Assembly (NCBI RefSeq): GCF_019375475.1
Contig: NZ_JAHXGQ010000007.1
Location: 310,001 to 374,000, forward strand
Length of the DNA stretch: 64,000 nt
Direction: 5' to 3'
DNA from: Saccharothrix obliqua
Lineage (GTDB): Bacteria > Actinomycetota > Actinomycetes > Mycobacteriales > Pseudonocardiaceae
This document shows positions 18,153 to 26,578 of this stretch, piece by piece (position 1 is the stretch's first letter; every line of letters begins with the position of its first letter). Under the pieces are notes generated by a model. It saw only the letters and a program-made list of their open reading frames with translations. It made no database searches and had not been told where the DNA came from. The translations under genes were made by a program, and so were the position numbers.

Positions 18153-19430
18153 TCAGCGGTCGGGTTTGGGTTCTGGTTGGTTGGGTTGGAGCGGGGTGGG
18201 GGTGAGCAGGGTGGCTGGTTTCACGGCGGCCCGGCCGAATTTGGTTCTGGCTTGGTCGGCGGCTTGTTCGGCTTCCCGCCAACCGCGGTCCGGGGCGTCG
18301 AACATCAGTTGCTCGCCGCCCTCGCCGGCCACCAGTTGCTCGATCCGCACGCCGATCAGGCGAACGGCACCCGGGGGCACCTGTTCGTCCAGCAGGGTCG
18401 CCGCCGTGCGGTAGACCTCCTGCGCCACGTCCGTCGCCACGCGCAACGTCTTCGCCCGCGTGATGGTGGTGAAGTCCGCGAACCGCACCTTGATGGACAC
18501 CGTGCGCCCACGCAGCCCGCGTTCACGCAACGTGGCGGCCGACCGCTCGGACAAGCGCAGCAGCTCCCGCCGCAGCAGCTCCCGGTCGAAGTGGTCGACC
18601 TCAAACGTCTCCTCCGCGCCGATGGACTTCTCACGCGTCGACGGCACCACCGGCCGCTCGTCCAGCCCCCGCGCCAACGCGTACAGGTGCTCGGCGAGCG
18701 CCACCCCCAGCACCCGCCGCAACCTCGGCAGCGGCGTCGCCGCGACGTCGGCCACGGTCTCCAGTCCCACCTGGTCCAACTGCTCGGCGGTGCGCTTGCC
18801 GACGCCCCACAACGCCGACACCGGCAACGGCCGCAGGAACTCCAGCACCTGGTCCTTCGGCACGACCATGAGACCGTCCGGTTTGCACATCCCCGACGCG
18901 AGCTTGGCGACGAACTTGGTCGGCGCGACACCGACCGAGCAGGTGATGCCGTGCTCCGCCGCCACCTGCCGCCGGACCTCCGCCGCCACGGCGGCCGGTG
19001 TCGCGCGCAACCGCCGCAGGGCGCCCGCCACGTCCAGGAACGCCTCGTCCAGGCTCAACGGCTCGACCAGGGGCGTGACGTCGCGGAAGATCGCCATCAC
19101 CCCGCGCGACACCTCCTGGTACCGCGCGAAGTTGGGCGGCACGAACACCGCGTGCGGCGCGAGCCTGCGCGCGTGCGCGGTGGGCATGGCCGACCGGACG
19201 CCGTACTCGCGGGCCAGGTAGTTCGCCGACGCGACCACGCCCCGGTGCGCGGAACCGCCGACCACGACGGGCTTGCCCGCCAGCTCGGGGTGGTCGCGGA
19301 TCTCCACCGACGCGTAGAACGCGTCCATGTCGACGTGCAGCACGGTGCAGCCGGTGTCGTCCGGCCAGACGTCGCCCCGCGCCCGGAACCGGTCCACCAG
19401 GCCGCGCGGCAGGTCTGCGCTGCGGCCCAT
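18153..19430 (-). CDS. dinB: DNA polymerase IV (DinB), translesion polymerase
   Basis: Y-family error-prone polymerase. 425 residues from the ATG at 19430: catalytic HVDMDAFYASVE near the N-terminus, PLSLDEAFLDV (second acidic motif), CSVGVAPTKFVAKLAS, a helix-hairpin-helix (LWGVGKRTAEQL) and the little-finger domain. The start at 19430 is chosen because GGGAGG is five bases upstream and a LexA box lies 21 bp before it; the ATG at 19469 would put the operator inside the gene. SOS induction is expected. Confidence 0.95.
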   Translation of the reverse strand: MGRSADLPRGLVDRFRARGDVWPDDTGCTVLHVDMDAFYASVEIRDHPELAGKPVVVGGSAHRGVVASANYLAREYGVRSAMPTAHARRLAPHAVFVPPNFARYQEVSRGVMAIFRDVTPLVEPLSLDEAFLDVAGALRRLRATPAAVAAEVRRQVAAEHGITCSVGVAPTKFVAKLASGMCKPDGLMVVPKDQVLEFLRPLPVSALWGVGKRTAEQLDQVGLETVADVAATPLPRLRRVLGVALAEHLYALARGLDERPVVPSTREKSIGAEETFEVDHFDRELLRRELLRLSERSAATLRERGLRGRTVSIKVRFADFTTITRAKTLRVATDVAQEVYRTAATLLDEQVPPGAVRLIGVRIEQLVAGEGGEQLMFDAPDRGWREAEQAADQARTKFGRAAVKPATLLTPTPLQPNQPEPKPDR

Positions 19431-19450
19431 GACCACCTCCCGACGAGGGC

Positions 19451-19466
19451 TCGAACGCGTGTTCGA
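19451..19466. promoter_or_regulatory. LexA (SOS) box upstream of dinB
   Basis: TCGAACGCGTGTTCGA is a perfect match to the actinobacterial LexA consensus TCGAAC-N4-GTTCGA. It lies 20 bp upstream of the dinB ATG and five bases before the stop of the downstream-coordinate amidohydrolase gene, so dinB should be LexA-repressed. Confidence 0.92.
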
Positions 19467-19470
19467 CACT

Positions 19471-20589
19471 CTAGTCCAAGCGGTAGGCGCGGCGCGCGTT
19501 CTCTGACCCGATCAGGTGGGATATTCGCACGGCGTCGGCCTCGGTGAACGCCTGGCGGCGCATCCCCACGAGCAGGAAGTCCGACAGCGCGCGCCGGAAG
19601 AACAACGCGCCCAGGTGGTACAGCTCGGCGAGGCCGAACGCGTCGGTGGAGAACAGGAACTTGCCGAACGGCACGATCTCCAGCGCCTCCGCCAGCACCC
19701 GGCTCGCCTGGTGGCCCGTGTTGTGCGTGGCCAGCCCCAGGTCCACGAACACGTGCGGGAACACCTGCGCCAGGTACCCGGCCGTCCGGTGGAACGGGTA
19801 GTTGTGCAGCAGCAGCACGGGCACGCCGAGCCGTTCGGTCGCCCGCAGCAGGTCGGTGAGCAGCGACGGGTCCGCGCGGTGCAGCGTCACGTCCCGGTCG
19901 CCGTACCCGACGTGGAACTGCACCGGCAGTCCCCGCTCCAGCGCCTCCCACACCAGGAAGCGCGACAGCACCTCGTCGGCGCACCGCCGCCCGCCCGCCG
20001 CGAGCCACCGCTCGCAGGCCGCCACCACCTCGGCGTCGGCGGGCCGCTCCCCCGACAGCTCCAACCCCACCCGGTACGCCGCGATCGACTTCGCCGCCAC
20101 GGCCGGCGTGCGCGCCAACGCCGACCGCACGCGGTCCGGGAACCCCGTCGCACCCTCCCCGACCAGCTGCTCCGCCAGGCGCTCCAGCCGCAGCACCGCG
20201 TGCTCCCGCCCGCCGGTGAACGCCGCGGGGCCGGCCAGCCGCTCCGGCCACAGGCCCGCGTCCACCAGGAACGCCGTGATCCCGGACGCGACCAGGAACG
20301 CCCGGTTGACCTCGGCCGCGCCCAGCGAGTGCCGCCGCGCCAGGTACTCGTCGGCGGCCACGTGCGGCGGCAGGTCCAGCAGCGGCGCGCACCAGCGCCG
20401 CACCGCGTACCCGACCGACGACTCGAACAACGACGTGCCCCACGGGCTGACCTGGTCGGCTTCGGTGAGCGCCGCCTCGAACCCGGCCCGGTCCAGGTCC
20501 TCGCGGAGCACGCCGTGGCAGTGGTGGTCCACCAGGTTCAACTCGGCCACGAAGGGCAGCAGCGGGTCCACTTGTCGCAGCGTAGTCAC
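19471..20589 (-). CDS. Amidohydrolase (FluG N-terminal-like)
   Basis: 372 residues of amidohydrolase TIM-barrel type. LVDHHCHG gives the HxH metal motif, LPVQFHVGYGD supplies a barrel histidine, VPVLLLHNYPFHR another, and LFSTDAFG the catalytic aspartate. It lies head-to-head with a type I glutamine synthetase-like gene only 20 bp away. In fungal FluG and plant NodGS these two domains are fused, so the pair is probably functionally linked. Substrate unknown. Start is GTG at 20589 with no ribosome site visible, so a leaderless mRNA is likely. Confidence 0.88.
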   Translation of the reverse strand: MTTLRQVDPLLPFVAELNLVDHHCHGVLREDLDRAGFEAALTEADQVSPWGTSLFESSVGYAVRRWCAPLLDLPPHVAADEYLARRHSLGAAEVNRAFLVASGITAFLVDAGLWPERLAGPAAFTGGREHAVLRLERLAEQLVGEGATGFPDRVRSALARTPAVAAKSIAAYRVGLELSGERPADAEVVAACERWLAAGGRRCADEVLSRFLVWEALERGLPVQFHVGYGDRDVTLHRADPSLLTDLLRATERLGVPVLLLHNYPFHRTAGYLAQVFPHVFVDLGLATHNTGHQASRVLAEALEIVPFGKFLFSTDAFGLAELYHLGALFFRRALSDFLLVGMRRQAFTEADAVRISHLIGSENARRAYRLD

Positions 20590-20609
20590 CTGGTGTAACC
20601 ACGCACAGC

Positions 20610-21926
20610 ATGGACATCGCGGAGCGGGACCGCCGCCACGCCCACGCCACCGGCCTGCTCGACGGCCTCGCCGAGCGGGACGTGGTGGCCGTGGCGATCA
20701 CGTGGGTCGACCACAGCGGCATCACGCGCGTCAAATCCGTACCGCTGGACAAACTCCCGCACGCCGCCGCGCACGGCGTCGGCGTCTCCCCGGTGTTCGA
20801 CGGGTTCCTGCTCGACGACTCGATCGTCGCGGGCCGGTACGCGGGCGGCCCGGTCGGCGACCTGCGGTTGCGGCCGGACCTGGACCGGCTCACCGCGTTG
20901 GCGGGCCAGCCGGGCTGGGCGTGGGCGCCGGCGGACCGGTTCGACCAGCAGGGCGCGCCGCACCCGCAGGACGAGCGCGGCCTGGCCCGCGCGGCGGCGG
21001 ACCGGTTGGCGGCGGACGGCTGCGAGGTGCGTGCCGGGTTCGAGGTGGAGTGGGTGGTCGGGCGGGGCGACGTGGACGGGTTCGTGCCCGCCGCCACCGG
21101 GCCCGCCTACGGCCACGCGCGGCAGGTCGAGCTGTCCGACTACTGCGCCGACCTGATCGCCGCGCTGGTGGCGCAGGGCGTGGACGTCCTCCAGTTCCAC
21201 CCCGAGTACGCCGCCGGCCAGTTCGAGGTGTCCACCGCGCCGGAGGACCCGGTGCACGCCGCCGACACGGCCGTCCTGGTGCGCGAGACGATCCGCGCGG
21301 TGTCCTCCCGGCACGGCCTGCGCGCGTCGTTCTCGCCGAAGGTCGTGGTGGACGGCGTGGGCAACGGCGGCCACCTGCACATCAGCCTGTGGCGGGACCG
21401 GACCAACCTGTTCGCGGCGGGCGCGGACCCGGACGCGGAGGCGTTCACGGCCGGTGTGCTGCGGCGGCTGCCCGCGTTGTGCGCGATCGGCTGCCCCTCG
21501 GTGGCGAGCTACCTGCGGCTGGTGCCGGCGCGGTGGGCGGGCGCGTTCGCGGCGTGGGGCGTGGAGAACCGGGAGGCGGCGTTGCGCCTGGTGGCGGGCC
21601 GCGACCTGGAGGTGAAGTGCTTCGACCTGTCCGCGAACCCGTACCTGGTCGTGGCGGCGACGATGGTCGCGGGCCACGCGGGTGTCGTGGACGGCCTGCG
21701 GTTGCCGGAACCCGTCACCGTCGACCCCGTGCGCCTCCCCGACGTGCCACGGCTGCCCACGTCCCTCGAAGACGCCGTGCGCGCCTTCGAGCAGGACGAG
21801 GTGCTGACGGAGGCGTTCGGGCCGGAGTTCGCGGCCACGATCGCCGACGTGCGGCGTGGCGAGATCGCCCGGTTCGCCGACGCCTCGCCGGAGGAGGTCG
21901 TGCGGGTGACGCGCTGGCGGCACTAG
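20610..21926 (+). CDS. Glutamine synthetase I-like (gamma-glutamyl ligase) protein
   Basis: 438 residues. GSI fold: AITWVDHSGITRVKSVPL at the N-terminus, metal-binding GFEVEW, HPEYAAGQFEVS, ATP/ammonia region VGNGGHLHISLW, and NREAALRL instead of the classical arginine-rich NRS loop. The divergence from housekeeping GlnA and the neighbouring amidohydrolase suggest a gamma-glutamyl-amine or FluG-like ligase rather than ammonia assimilation. ATG at 20610 has no clear ribosome site. Ends one base before the convergent sigma factor gene. Confidence 0.88.
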   Translation: MDIAERDRRHAHATGLLDGLAERDVVAVAITWVDHSGITRVKSVPLDKLPHAAAHGVGVSPVFDGFLLDDSIVAGRYAGGPVGDLRLRPDLDRLTALAGQPGWAWAPADRFDQQGAPHPQDERGLARAAADRLAADGCEVRAGFEVEWVVGRGDVDGFVPAATGPAYGHARQVELSDYCADLIAALVAQGVDVLQFHPEYAAGQFEVSTAPEDPVHAADTAVLVRETIRAVSSRHGLRASFSPKVVVDGVGNGGHLHISLWRDRTNLFAAGADPDAEAFTAGVLRRLPALCAIGCPSVASYLRLVPARWAGAFAAWGVENREAALRLVAGRDLEVKCFDLSANPYLVVAATMVAGHAGVVDGLRLPEPVTVDPVRLPDVPRLPTSLEDAVRAFEQDEVLTEAFGPEFAATIADVRRGEIARFADASPEEVVRVTRWRH

Positions 21927-21927
21927 C

Positions 21928-22509
21928 TCACAGCACCGCGTGCCGGTTGCCGATCGCCCGGCGCAGGCGGGACAGCGCCCGGTGCTGCGACACCCGCACC
22001 GCGCCCGGCGACGCGCCGACCACGGCCGCCGTCTGCTCCGCCGACAACCCCACCACCACGCGCAGCAGCAGGATCTCCTGCTGCTTCTCCGGCAGGATCC
22101 GGAGCAGCGCCGCCACCTGCTGCGACAGCTCGGCACGCAGCAGGCTGCGTTCCGGTCCGTCCTCGTCGGACGGCGCGTCGGGCACTTCGGGCACGGGCTC
22201 GGCACGGTTGCGTTGCGCCGCACGGTGCGCGTCGGCGACCTTGTGCGCCGCGATGCCGTACACGAACGCCAGGAACGGCCGCCCGTGGTCCTGGTAGTTG
22301 GGTAACGCGGTCAGCACGGCCAGGCACACCTCCTGCGCCACGTCGTCCGCCGAGGCGAACGACCGCTCCTGACCACCGACGCGGGCCCGGCAGTAGCGGA
22401 CCACCAGCGGCCGGACCGAGGCCAGCAGCCACGCGGTGGCGAGCCGGTCGCCCGCGACGGCGCGGCGGACCTCGTCCTCCAGCCCCTCCGGGGGCGGCTC
22501 CGCGGCCAT
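21928..22509 (-). CDS. sigD: ECF-type sigma factor, SigD/ShbA-like
   Basis: 193 residues. Sigma-2 region with RSFASADDVAQEVCLAVLTALPNYQDHGRPFLAFVYGIAAHKVADAHRA, which I recognise as the SigD/ShbA type; sigma-4 region LLRILPEKQQEILLLRVVVGLSAEQTAAVVGASPGAVRVSQHRALSRLR. In Streptomyces ShbA drives transcription of the principal sigma factor; in mycobacteria SigD has the anti-sigma RsdA encoded next to it, which is absent here. Symbol by similarity only. Confidence 0.87.
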   Translation of the reverse strand: MAAEPPPEGLEDEVRRAVAGDRLATAWLLASVRPLVVRYCRARVGGQERSFASADDVAQEVCLAVLTALPNYQDHGRPFLAFVYGIAAHKVADAHRAAQRNRAEPVPEVPDAPSDEDGPERSLLRAELSQQVAALLRILPEKQQEILLLRVVVGLSAEQTAAVVGASPGAVRVSQHRALSRLRRAIGNRHAVL

Positions 22510-22593
22510 CAGCGGCCCTCGGGTAAGTGCGGATCTCCCATGCGGGACTCCTGGCGCTCGGCTGTGGGTGCCGACGACGTTTTTACCGCAAAG

Positions 22594-23316
22594 TCACGCC
22601 GGGCGACGCGCCAACACGTGCAGTCGCGCCGCCACGTCCCGCAACGGCGACCGGCTCGCGGCGGCCAGCTCCAGCTCCGCCAACGCCTCGGCCGCGCCCG
22701 GGTTGGCCTCCAGCACCGAGCCCGGCACCAGGTCGGACACCACGCCGTGCCCCTGGAGCAGCTCCAGCTTCAGGCCCGCGTCCAGCACCAGCGCCTCCAG
22801 CCCGGCCACGTCGAACCGGCGCTGGAACGGCTCGCGCGACCCGGCGAGCTGCCCCGCCTCGTCGTCCAGCAGCCGCCGCGCGTCCACCAGGCGGCCGGCG
22901 ATGGCGCGGTGCAGCACCGCCGCGAACCGGTTCGCCACCAGCACGGACACCGCGCCGCCCGGCGCGACCGCCCGAGCCAGCGCGGTGAGCGCCGCGGAGG
23001 CGTCGTCCACGACCTCCAGCAGCCCGTGACCCAGCACCAGGTCCGCCGTGCCTTCGGCGTCCAACGCTTCCGTGTCGCCCTGCACGGCGGTCACGCGCTC
23101 GGCGACACCCGCTTCGGTCGCCCGGCGGTGCAGGGTGGCCAACGCGTTCGGGCTGGGCTCCACGACGGTCACCAGGCACCCGGCCACGGCCAGTGGAACG
23201 GCCCACACGCCGCTGCCGCCGCCGACGTCGAGCACCCTGGGCGGTTCCCCGTCCCGGCGCTCGCGCGCGGCGGCCAGCTCGGTGTCGAGCACCCTTTGTA
23301 CGGCGTCCGGTCGCAT
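22594..23316 (-). CDS. Class I SAM-dependent methyltransferase
   Basis: 240 residues. SAM site VLDVGGGSGVWAVPLA at about 29-44, acidic ribose contact VTVVEPS, motif DLVLGHGLLEVVDD and PGGAVSVLVANR. Substrate unknown. The ATG at 23316 has a TAGGCT -10-like hexamer eight bases upstream and no ribosome site, suggesting a leaderless transcript. Divergent from the ParA gene across 34 bp; 84 bp upstream of sigD on the same strand. Confidence 0.87.
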   Translation of the reverse strand: MRPDAVQRVLDTELAAARERRDGEPPRVLDVGGGSGVWAVPLAVAGCLVTVVEPSPNALATLHRRATEAGVAERVTAVQGDTEALDAEGTADLVLGHGLLEVVDDASAALTALARAVAPGGAVSVLVANRFAAVLHRAIAGRLVDARRLLDDEAGQLAGSREPFQRRFDVAGLEALVLDAGLKLELLQGHGVVSDLVPGSVLEANPGAAEALAELELAAASRSPLRDVAARLHVLARRPA

Positions 23317-23324
23317 GGCTCTAG

Positions 23325-23343
23325 AGCCTAGAGACCGTAGGCT
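23325..23343. promoter_or_regulatory. Back-to-back leaderless -10 elements (methyltransferase / ParA)
   Basis: TAGGCT at 23325-23330 (minus strand, eight bases from the methyltransferase ATG) and TAGGCT at 23338-23343 (plus strand, seven bases from the ParA GTG). No -35 recognised on either side. Confidence 0.55.
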
Positions 23344-23350
23344 GCACCTC

Positions 23351-24187
23351 GTGCATACGGTGGCGGTGCTCAGCCTCAAGGGTGGCGTGGGCAAGACGAC
23401 GGTCGCGTTGGGTCTCGCGTCGGCCGCGCTGCGGCGCGGGGTCCGGACGCTGGTCATCGACCTGGATCCGCAGTGCAACGCCACCTCGACCCTGGAACCC
23501 GCGGAGACCGACGCGACCATCTACGACGTGCTCCAAGAACCCACGCTGGACCGGGTGCGGGCGGCGATCGCGCCCAGCTCGTGGGGCGAGGGCGTGGACG
23601 TGCTGGCCGGCGCTGAGGACGCGGAGCTGCTGAACCACCCGGACCCGGGCGAGTCCCGGCTGGGCAGGCTGCGCTCGGCGCTGCGGGCGCTGGCGGACGA
23701 GGAGGAGCCGTACCAGCTCGTGCTGCTGGACTGCCCGCCGTCGCTGGGTCAGCTCACCCGGTCGGCGTTGGTCGCGGCGGATCGCGCACTGCTGGTGACG
23801 GAGCCCACCATGTTCGCGGTGGCGGGCGTGCAGCGGGCGTTCGAGGCGGTGCAGGCCGAGCGCGCGCACAACGCCGACCTCCAGCCGTTGGGCGTCGTGG
23901 TGAACCGCGTGCGGCCGAGGTCGCACGAGCACCAGTTCCGCATCGACGAGCTGCGGGACATCTTCGGGCCGCTGGTGATGCCGGTGGCGTTGCCGGACCG
24001 GTTGGCCGTGCAGCAGGCGCAGGGCGCGTGCATGCCGATCCACGAGTGGGGTACGCCGGGCGCGCGTGAGGTGGCGTTGGCGTTCAACCTGCTCCTGGCG
24101 CGGATGCTGCGGATGAGCCGCAGCCGCCGACGCCCGGTGCACGGCGACTTCGACGACGACGAGATCCAGGAGGCGGTGGAGGCGTGA
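23351..24187 (+). CDS. Orphan ParA/Soj-family ATPase
   Basis: 278 residues. Deviant Walker A LKGGVGKTT at residues 9-17, Walker A' LVIDLDPQCNATS, Walker B LVLLDCPPSLGQLTRSAL. No ParB gene or parS sites nearby, so it is not the chromosome-segregation parAB locus. Such orphans position other cargoes. Starts with GTG 34 bp from the divergent methyltransferase. Followed by nei and pyrD on the same strand. Confidence 0.9.
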   Translation: MHTVAVLSLKGGVGKTTVALGLASAALRRGVRTLVIDLDPQCNATSTLEPAETDATIYDVLQEPTLDRVRAAIAPSSWGEGVDVLAGAEDAELLNHPDPGESRLGRLRSALRALADEEEPYQLVLLDCPPSLGQLTRSALVAADRALLVTEPTMFAVAGVQRAFEAVQAERAHNADLQPLGVVVNRVRPRSHEHQFRIDELRDIFGPLVMPVALPDRLAVQQAQGACMPIHEWGTPGAREVALAFNLLLARMLRMSRSRRRPVHGDFDDDEIQEAVEA

Positions 24188-24232
24188 CCACCGCCGCGCT
24201 GCTCATGGGTTCGAGGGTGGCGCTCCACAGCC

Positions 24233-25027
24233 GTGCCCGAGGGTGACACGGTCTTCCTGACCGGGCGGCGGCTGGACGAGGCGCTGGCCGGGCGGACGCT
24301 GCTGCGCGCGGACCTGCGGCACCCCCGGTGGGCCGAGGTGGACCTGACCGGGCGGGACGTGGTGGGCGTCGCCACGGTCGGCAAGCACATCCTCACCCGG
24401 TTCTCCGGTGACCTGACGTTGCGCAGCCACCTGCGGATGGACGGGTCGTGGCACCTCTACCGGCCGGGCGACCGGTGGCGGCGGCCCGCGCACCAGGCGC
24501 GGGTCGTGCTGGAGGTGGCCGACCGGCAGGCGGTCGGGTTCGCGCTGCACGACCTGGAGCTGGTGCCGACCGGTGAGGAGGCGCGCCTGGTCGGGCACCT
24601 GGGCCCGGACCTGCTGGGCGCGTGGTCGCCGGCGGACGTGGCGGAGGCCGTGGCCCGGCTCACCGCCGACCCGGGGCGTGAGATCGGTCTCGCGCTGCTC
24701 GACCAGCGGGTGGTGGCGGGCGTGGGCAACGTCTACAAGTCCGAGGTGTGCTTCCTGCTCGGTGCGTCGCCGTGGACGCCCGTGTCCGGCGTGGACGGTG
24801 CACGGGCCATTGCGTTGTCACGGAAGCTCTTGCTGGCCAACGCTTCGCGTCCGGTCCGCAACACCACGGGCATGGTGGGGCGTGGCCGGGAGTCGTGGGT
24901 GTACGGGCGGGCCGGGCGGCCGTGCTTCCGGTGCGGCACGCGTGTGCGCGTGGCCGGGCAAGGCGGTGGTGTGCAGGAGCGCCCGACGTACTGGTGCCCG
25001 ACCTGCCAACCCGGTCCGATCGCTTAG
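24233..25027 (+). CDS. nei: Fpg/Nei-family DNA glycosylase (Nei1-like)
   Basis: Removes oxidised bases and cleaves the abasic site. 264 residues. The start is set by catalytic residues: GTG then Pro2-Glu3 (M-P-E-G-D-T-V). The helix-two-turn-helix region has [18 protein letters not shown]. The C-terminal zinc finger is intact: [10 protein letters not shown]...CPTCQ. The Nei-type PEGDTV start argues for Nei rather than MutM. 45 bp downstream of ParA. Confidence 0.92.
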   Translation: MPEGDTVFLTGRRLDEALAGRTLLRADLRHPRWAEVDLTGRDVVGVATVGKHILTRFSGDLTLRSHLRMDGSWHLYRPGDRWRRPAHQARVVLEVADRQAVGFALHDLELVPTGEEARLVGHLGPDLLGAWSPADVAEAVARLTADPGREIGLALLDQRVVAGVGNVYKSEVCFLLGASPWTPVSGVDGARAIALSRKLLLANASRPVRNTTGMVGRGRESWVYGRAGRPCFRCGTRVRVAGQGGGVQERPTYWCPTCQPGPIA

Positions 25028-25030
25028 GGT
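25025..25030 (+). promoter_or_regulatory. -10 element of pyrD, starting in the nei stop codon
   Basis: TAGGGT whose first three bases are the TAG stop codon of nei; seven bases separate it from the pyrD GTG. Suggests pyrD has its own leaderless transcript. Confidence 0.55.
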
Positions 25031-25037
25031 TGCTGCC

Positions 25038-26060
25038 GTGGTCTACAAGAGCGTGGTGCGCAAGACGTTGTTCCGGATGCACGGCGGGGACGCGGAGCGC
25101 ATCCACGAGACCACGTTGGGCGCGTTGACGGCGCTCAGCCCCCTCGCGAAGTTCGTGCAGCGCAAGCCGGTCGCGCCGCGCACGGTGTTCGGCGTGCGCT
25201 TCCCGAACCCGGTGGGCCTGGCGGCGGGCCTGGACAAGAACGGCCGGGCGCTCCCCTCGTGGGCGGCGCTGGGGTTCGGGTTCGTTGAGGTCGGCACGGT
25301 CACCCGGCACCCGCAGCCGGGCAACCCGAAGCCGCGCCTGTTCCGGCTGCGGGACAGCGAGGCGATCATCAACCGGATGGGCTTCAACAACGAGGGCGCC
25401 CTCGCGCTGGCGAACCGGCTGGACCGCCTCGGCCCGCTGCCCGTGCCGCTGGGCATCAGCCTGGGCAAGTCGAAGGTGACGCCCGTCGAGGAGGCCGTGG
25501 AGGACTACCGGGCGTCGTTGCGCGCGTTGTACCGGCACGGCGACTACTTCGCCGTGAACATCAGCTCGCCCAACACGCCGGGTTTGCGCAGCCTCCAGGA
25601 CCGCGCGGCGCTCACCGAGCTGCTGTCGGAGTTGACCGCGACCGCCGACGAGCTGGCCGGGTCGGCGCGGCGCAAGCCGCTGCTGGTGAAGATCGCGCCG
25701 GACCTGACCGACGAGGCGATCGGCGAGTTGCTGGAGGTGTGCGCGGCACACGGCGTGGCCGGGTTGATCGCCACCAACACCACCCTGTCCCGGGACGGGC
25801 TCGCGCCCGCGGACCGGCCGCTGGCCGACCAGGCGGGCGGGTTGAGCGGGCGGCCCCTGGCTGCGCGGGCACGCGAGGTCGTGCGGTTCGTGAGCCGGGA
25901 GACGGACGGGAAGCTGCCGATCATCGGCGTCGGCGGTATCGCGGGCGTGGACGACGCCAAGCGGATGCTCGACGCGGGTGCGAGCCTCCTCCAGCTCTAC
26001 ACGGGCTTCATCTACGAGGGTCCGGGGCTGGTGCACCGGATCGCGCGTTCACTCGTCTAG
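25038..26060 (+). CDS. pyrD: Dihydroorotate dehydrogenase (quinone), class 2
   Basis: Membrane-associated flavoenzyme of pyrimidine synthesis that oxidises dihydroorotate with a quinone acceptor. 340 residues: N-terminal helical membrane-docking part, [12 protein letters not shown] (FMN site), [15 protein letters not shown] with the catalytic serine of class 2 enzymes, [26 protein letters not shown] and [17 protein letters not shown] at 25038 lacks a ribosome site; a TAGGGT -10 suggests a leaderless start. Its 3' end overlaps the convergent MarR gene by 12 bp. Confidence 0.96.
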   Translation: MVYKSVVRKTLFRMHGGDAERIHETTLGALTALSPLAKFVQRKPVAPRTVFGVRFPNPVGLAAGLDKNGRALPSWAALGFGFVEVGTVTRHPQPGNPKPRLFRLRDSEAIINRMGFNNEGALALANRLDRLGPLPVPLGISLGKSKVTPVEEAVEDYRASLRALYRHGDYFAVNISSPNTPGLRSLQDRAALTELLSELTATADELAGSARRKPLLVKIAPDLTDEAIGELLEVCAAHGVAGLIATNTTLSRDGLAPADRPLADQAGGLSGRPLAARAREVVRFVSRETDGKLPIIGVGGIAGVDDAKRMLDAGASLLQLYTGFIYEGPGLVHRIARSLV

Positions 26061-26486
26061 CGCGTCCTCGTACGCCTTGAGCGTGGCCACGAACATCGTG
26101 CGCTGTTCGGGCGTGAGGGGTTCGAGAGCCGTGCGCCACGCCTGAGCGCCCTTCGCCAACCACGTGTCGATCGACGGTCGTTGAGCGTCCGTGATGCTCA
26201 CGATGCGCCGTCGGCGGTCGTTGTCGTCCTCACGCCGTTCGAGGACGCCCTTACGGCTCAGCTCGGCGACCATCAGGCTCACGGTGGTGGGCGCGACCTC
26301 CAGGCGACGGGCGAGGTCGTTGACCGTCATCGGCCCGTCGAACAGCAGGTACGCGAGCAGCGACAGGTGCCGCGGGGCGAGGGACAACGACCGGAGTTCC
26401 CCCGGCACGGGGATGCGCTTGGCCCGCCCCACGAGCCGGGGCATGAGCAGCAGCAACGCCCGGATGGCGTCGTCCGTGGTTGACAC
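26049..26486 (-). CDS. MarR-family transcriptional regulator
   Basis: 145 residues of winged helix-turn-helix: [69 protein letters not shown], a standard MarR core including the wing. Divergent from a Ddn/hemerythrin gene with two operator-like palindromes between them, so it probably represses that gene and itself. Ligand unknown. Confidence 0.93.
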   Translation of the reverse strand: MSTTDDAIRALLLLMPRLVGRAKRIPVPGELRSLSLAPRHLSLLAYLLFDGPMTVNDLARRLEVAPTTVSLMVAELSRKGVLERREDDNDRRRRIVSITDAQRPSIDTWLAKGAQAWRTALEPLTPEQRTMFVATLKAYEDALDE

Positions 26487-26508
26487 CTTCGCCGACCCCT
26501 TCTACCTT
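26480..26508 (+). promoter_or_regulatory. Promoter of the Ddn-hemerythrin gene
   Basis: TTGACA (26480-26485), 17-bp spacer, TACCTT (26503-26508). The -10 runs into the first operator palindrome, so a bound MarR dimer would block it. Confidence 0.7.
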
Positions 26509-26536
26509 TGCCATCAAAGAGGGTTTGCACTCAAAG
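26506..26536. promoter_or_regulatory. Probable MarR operator, two palindromes
   Basis: CTTTGCCATCAAAG (26506-26519, perfect CTTTG-N4-CAAAG) and GTTTGCACTCAAAG (26523-26536, TTTG-N4-CAAA), repeated at 17 bp. AT-rich against a 70 percent GC background, overlapping the -10 and start region of the downstream gene. Confidence 0.75.
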
Positions 26537-26578
26537 CTGTTTTGCCCGATGCGCCGACACACTACCCGGGGGGATCGC

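Noticed and set aside
23351-24187. Chromosome-partition parAB locus
   Set aside because: No parB gene or parS-like palindrome next to it.
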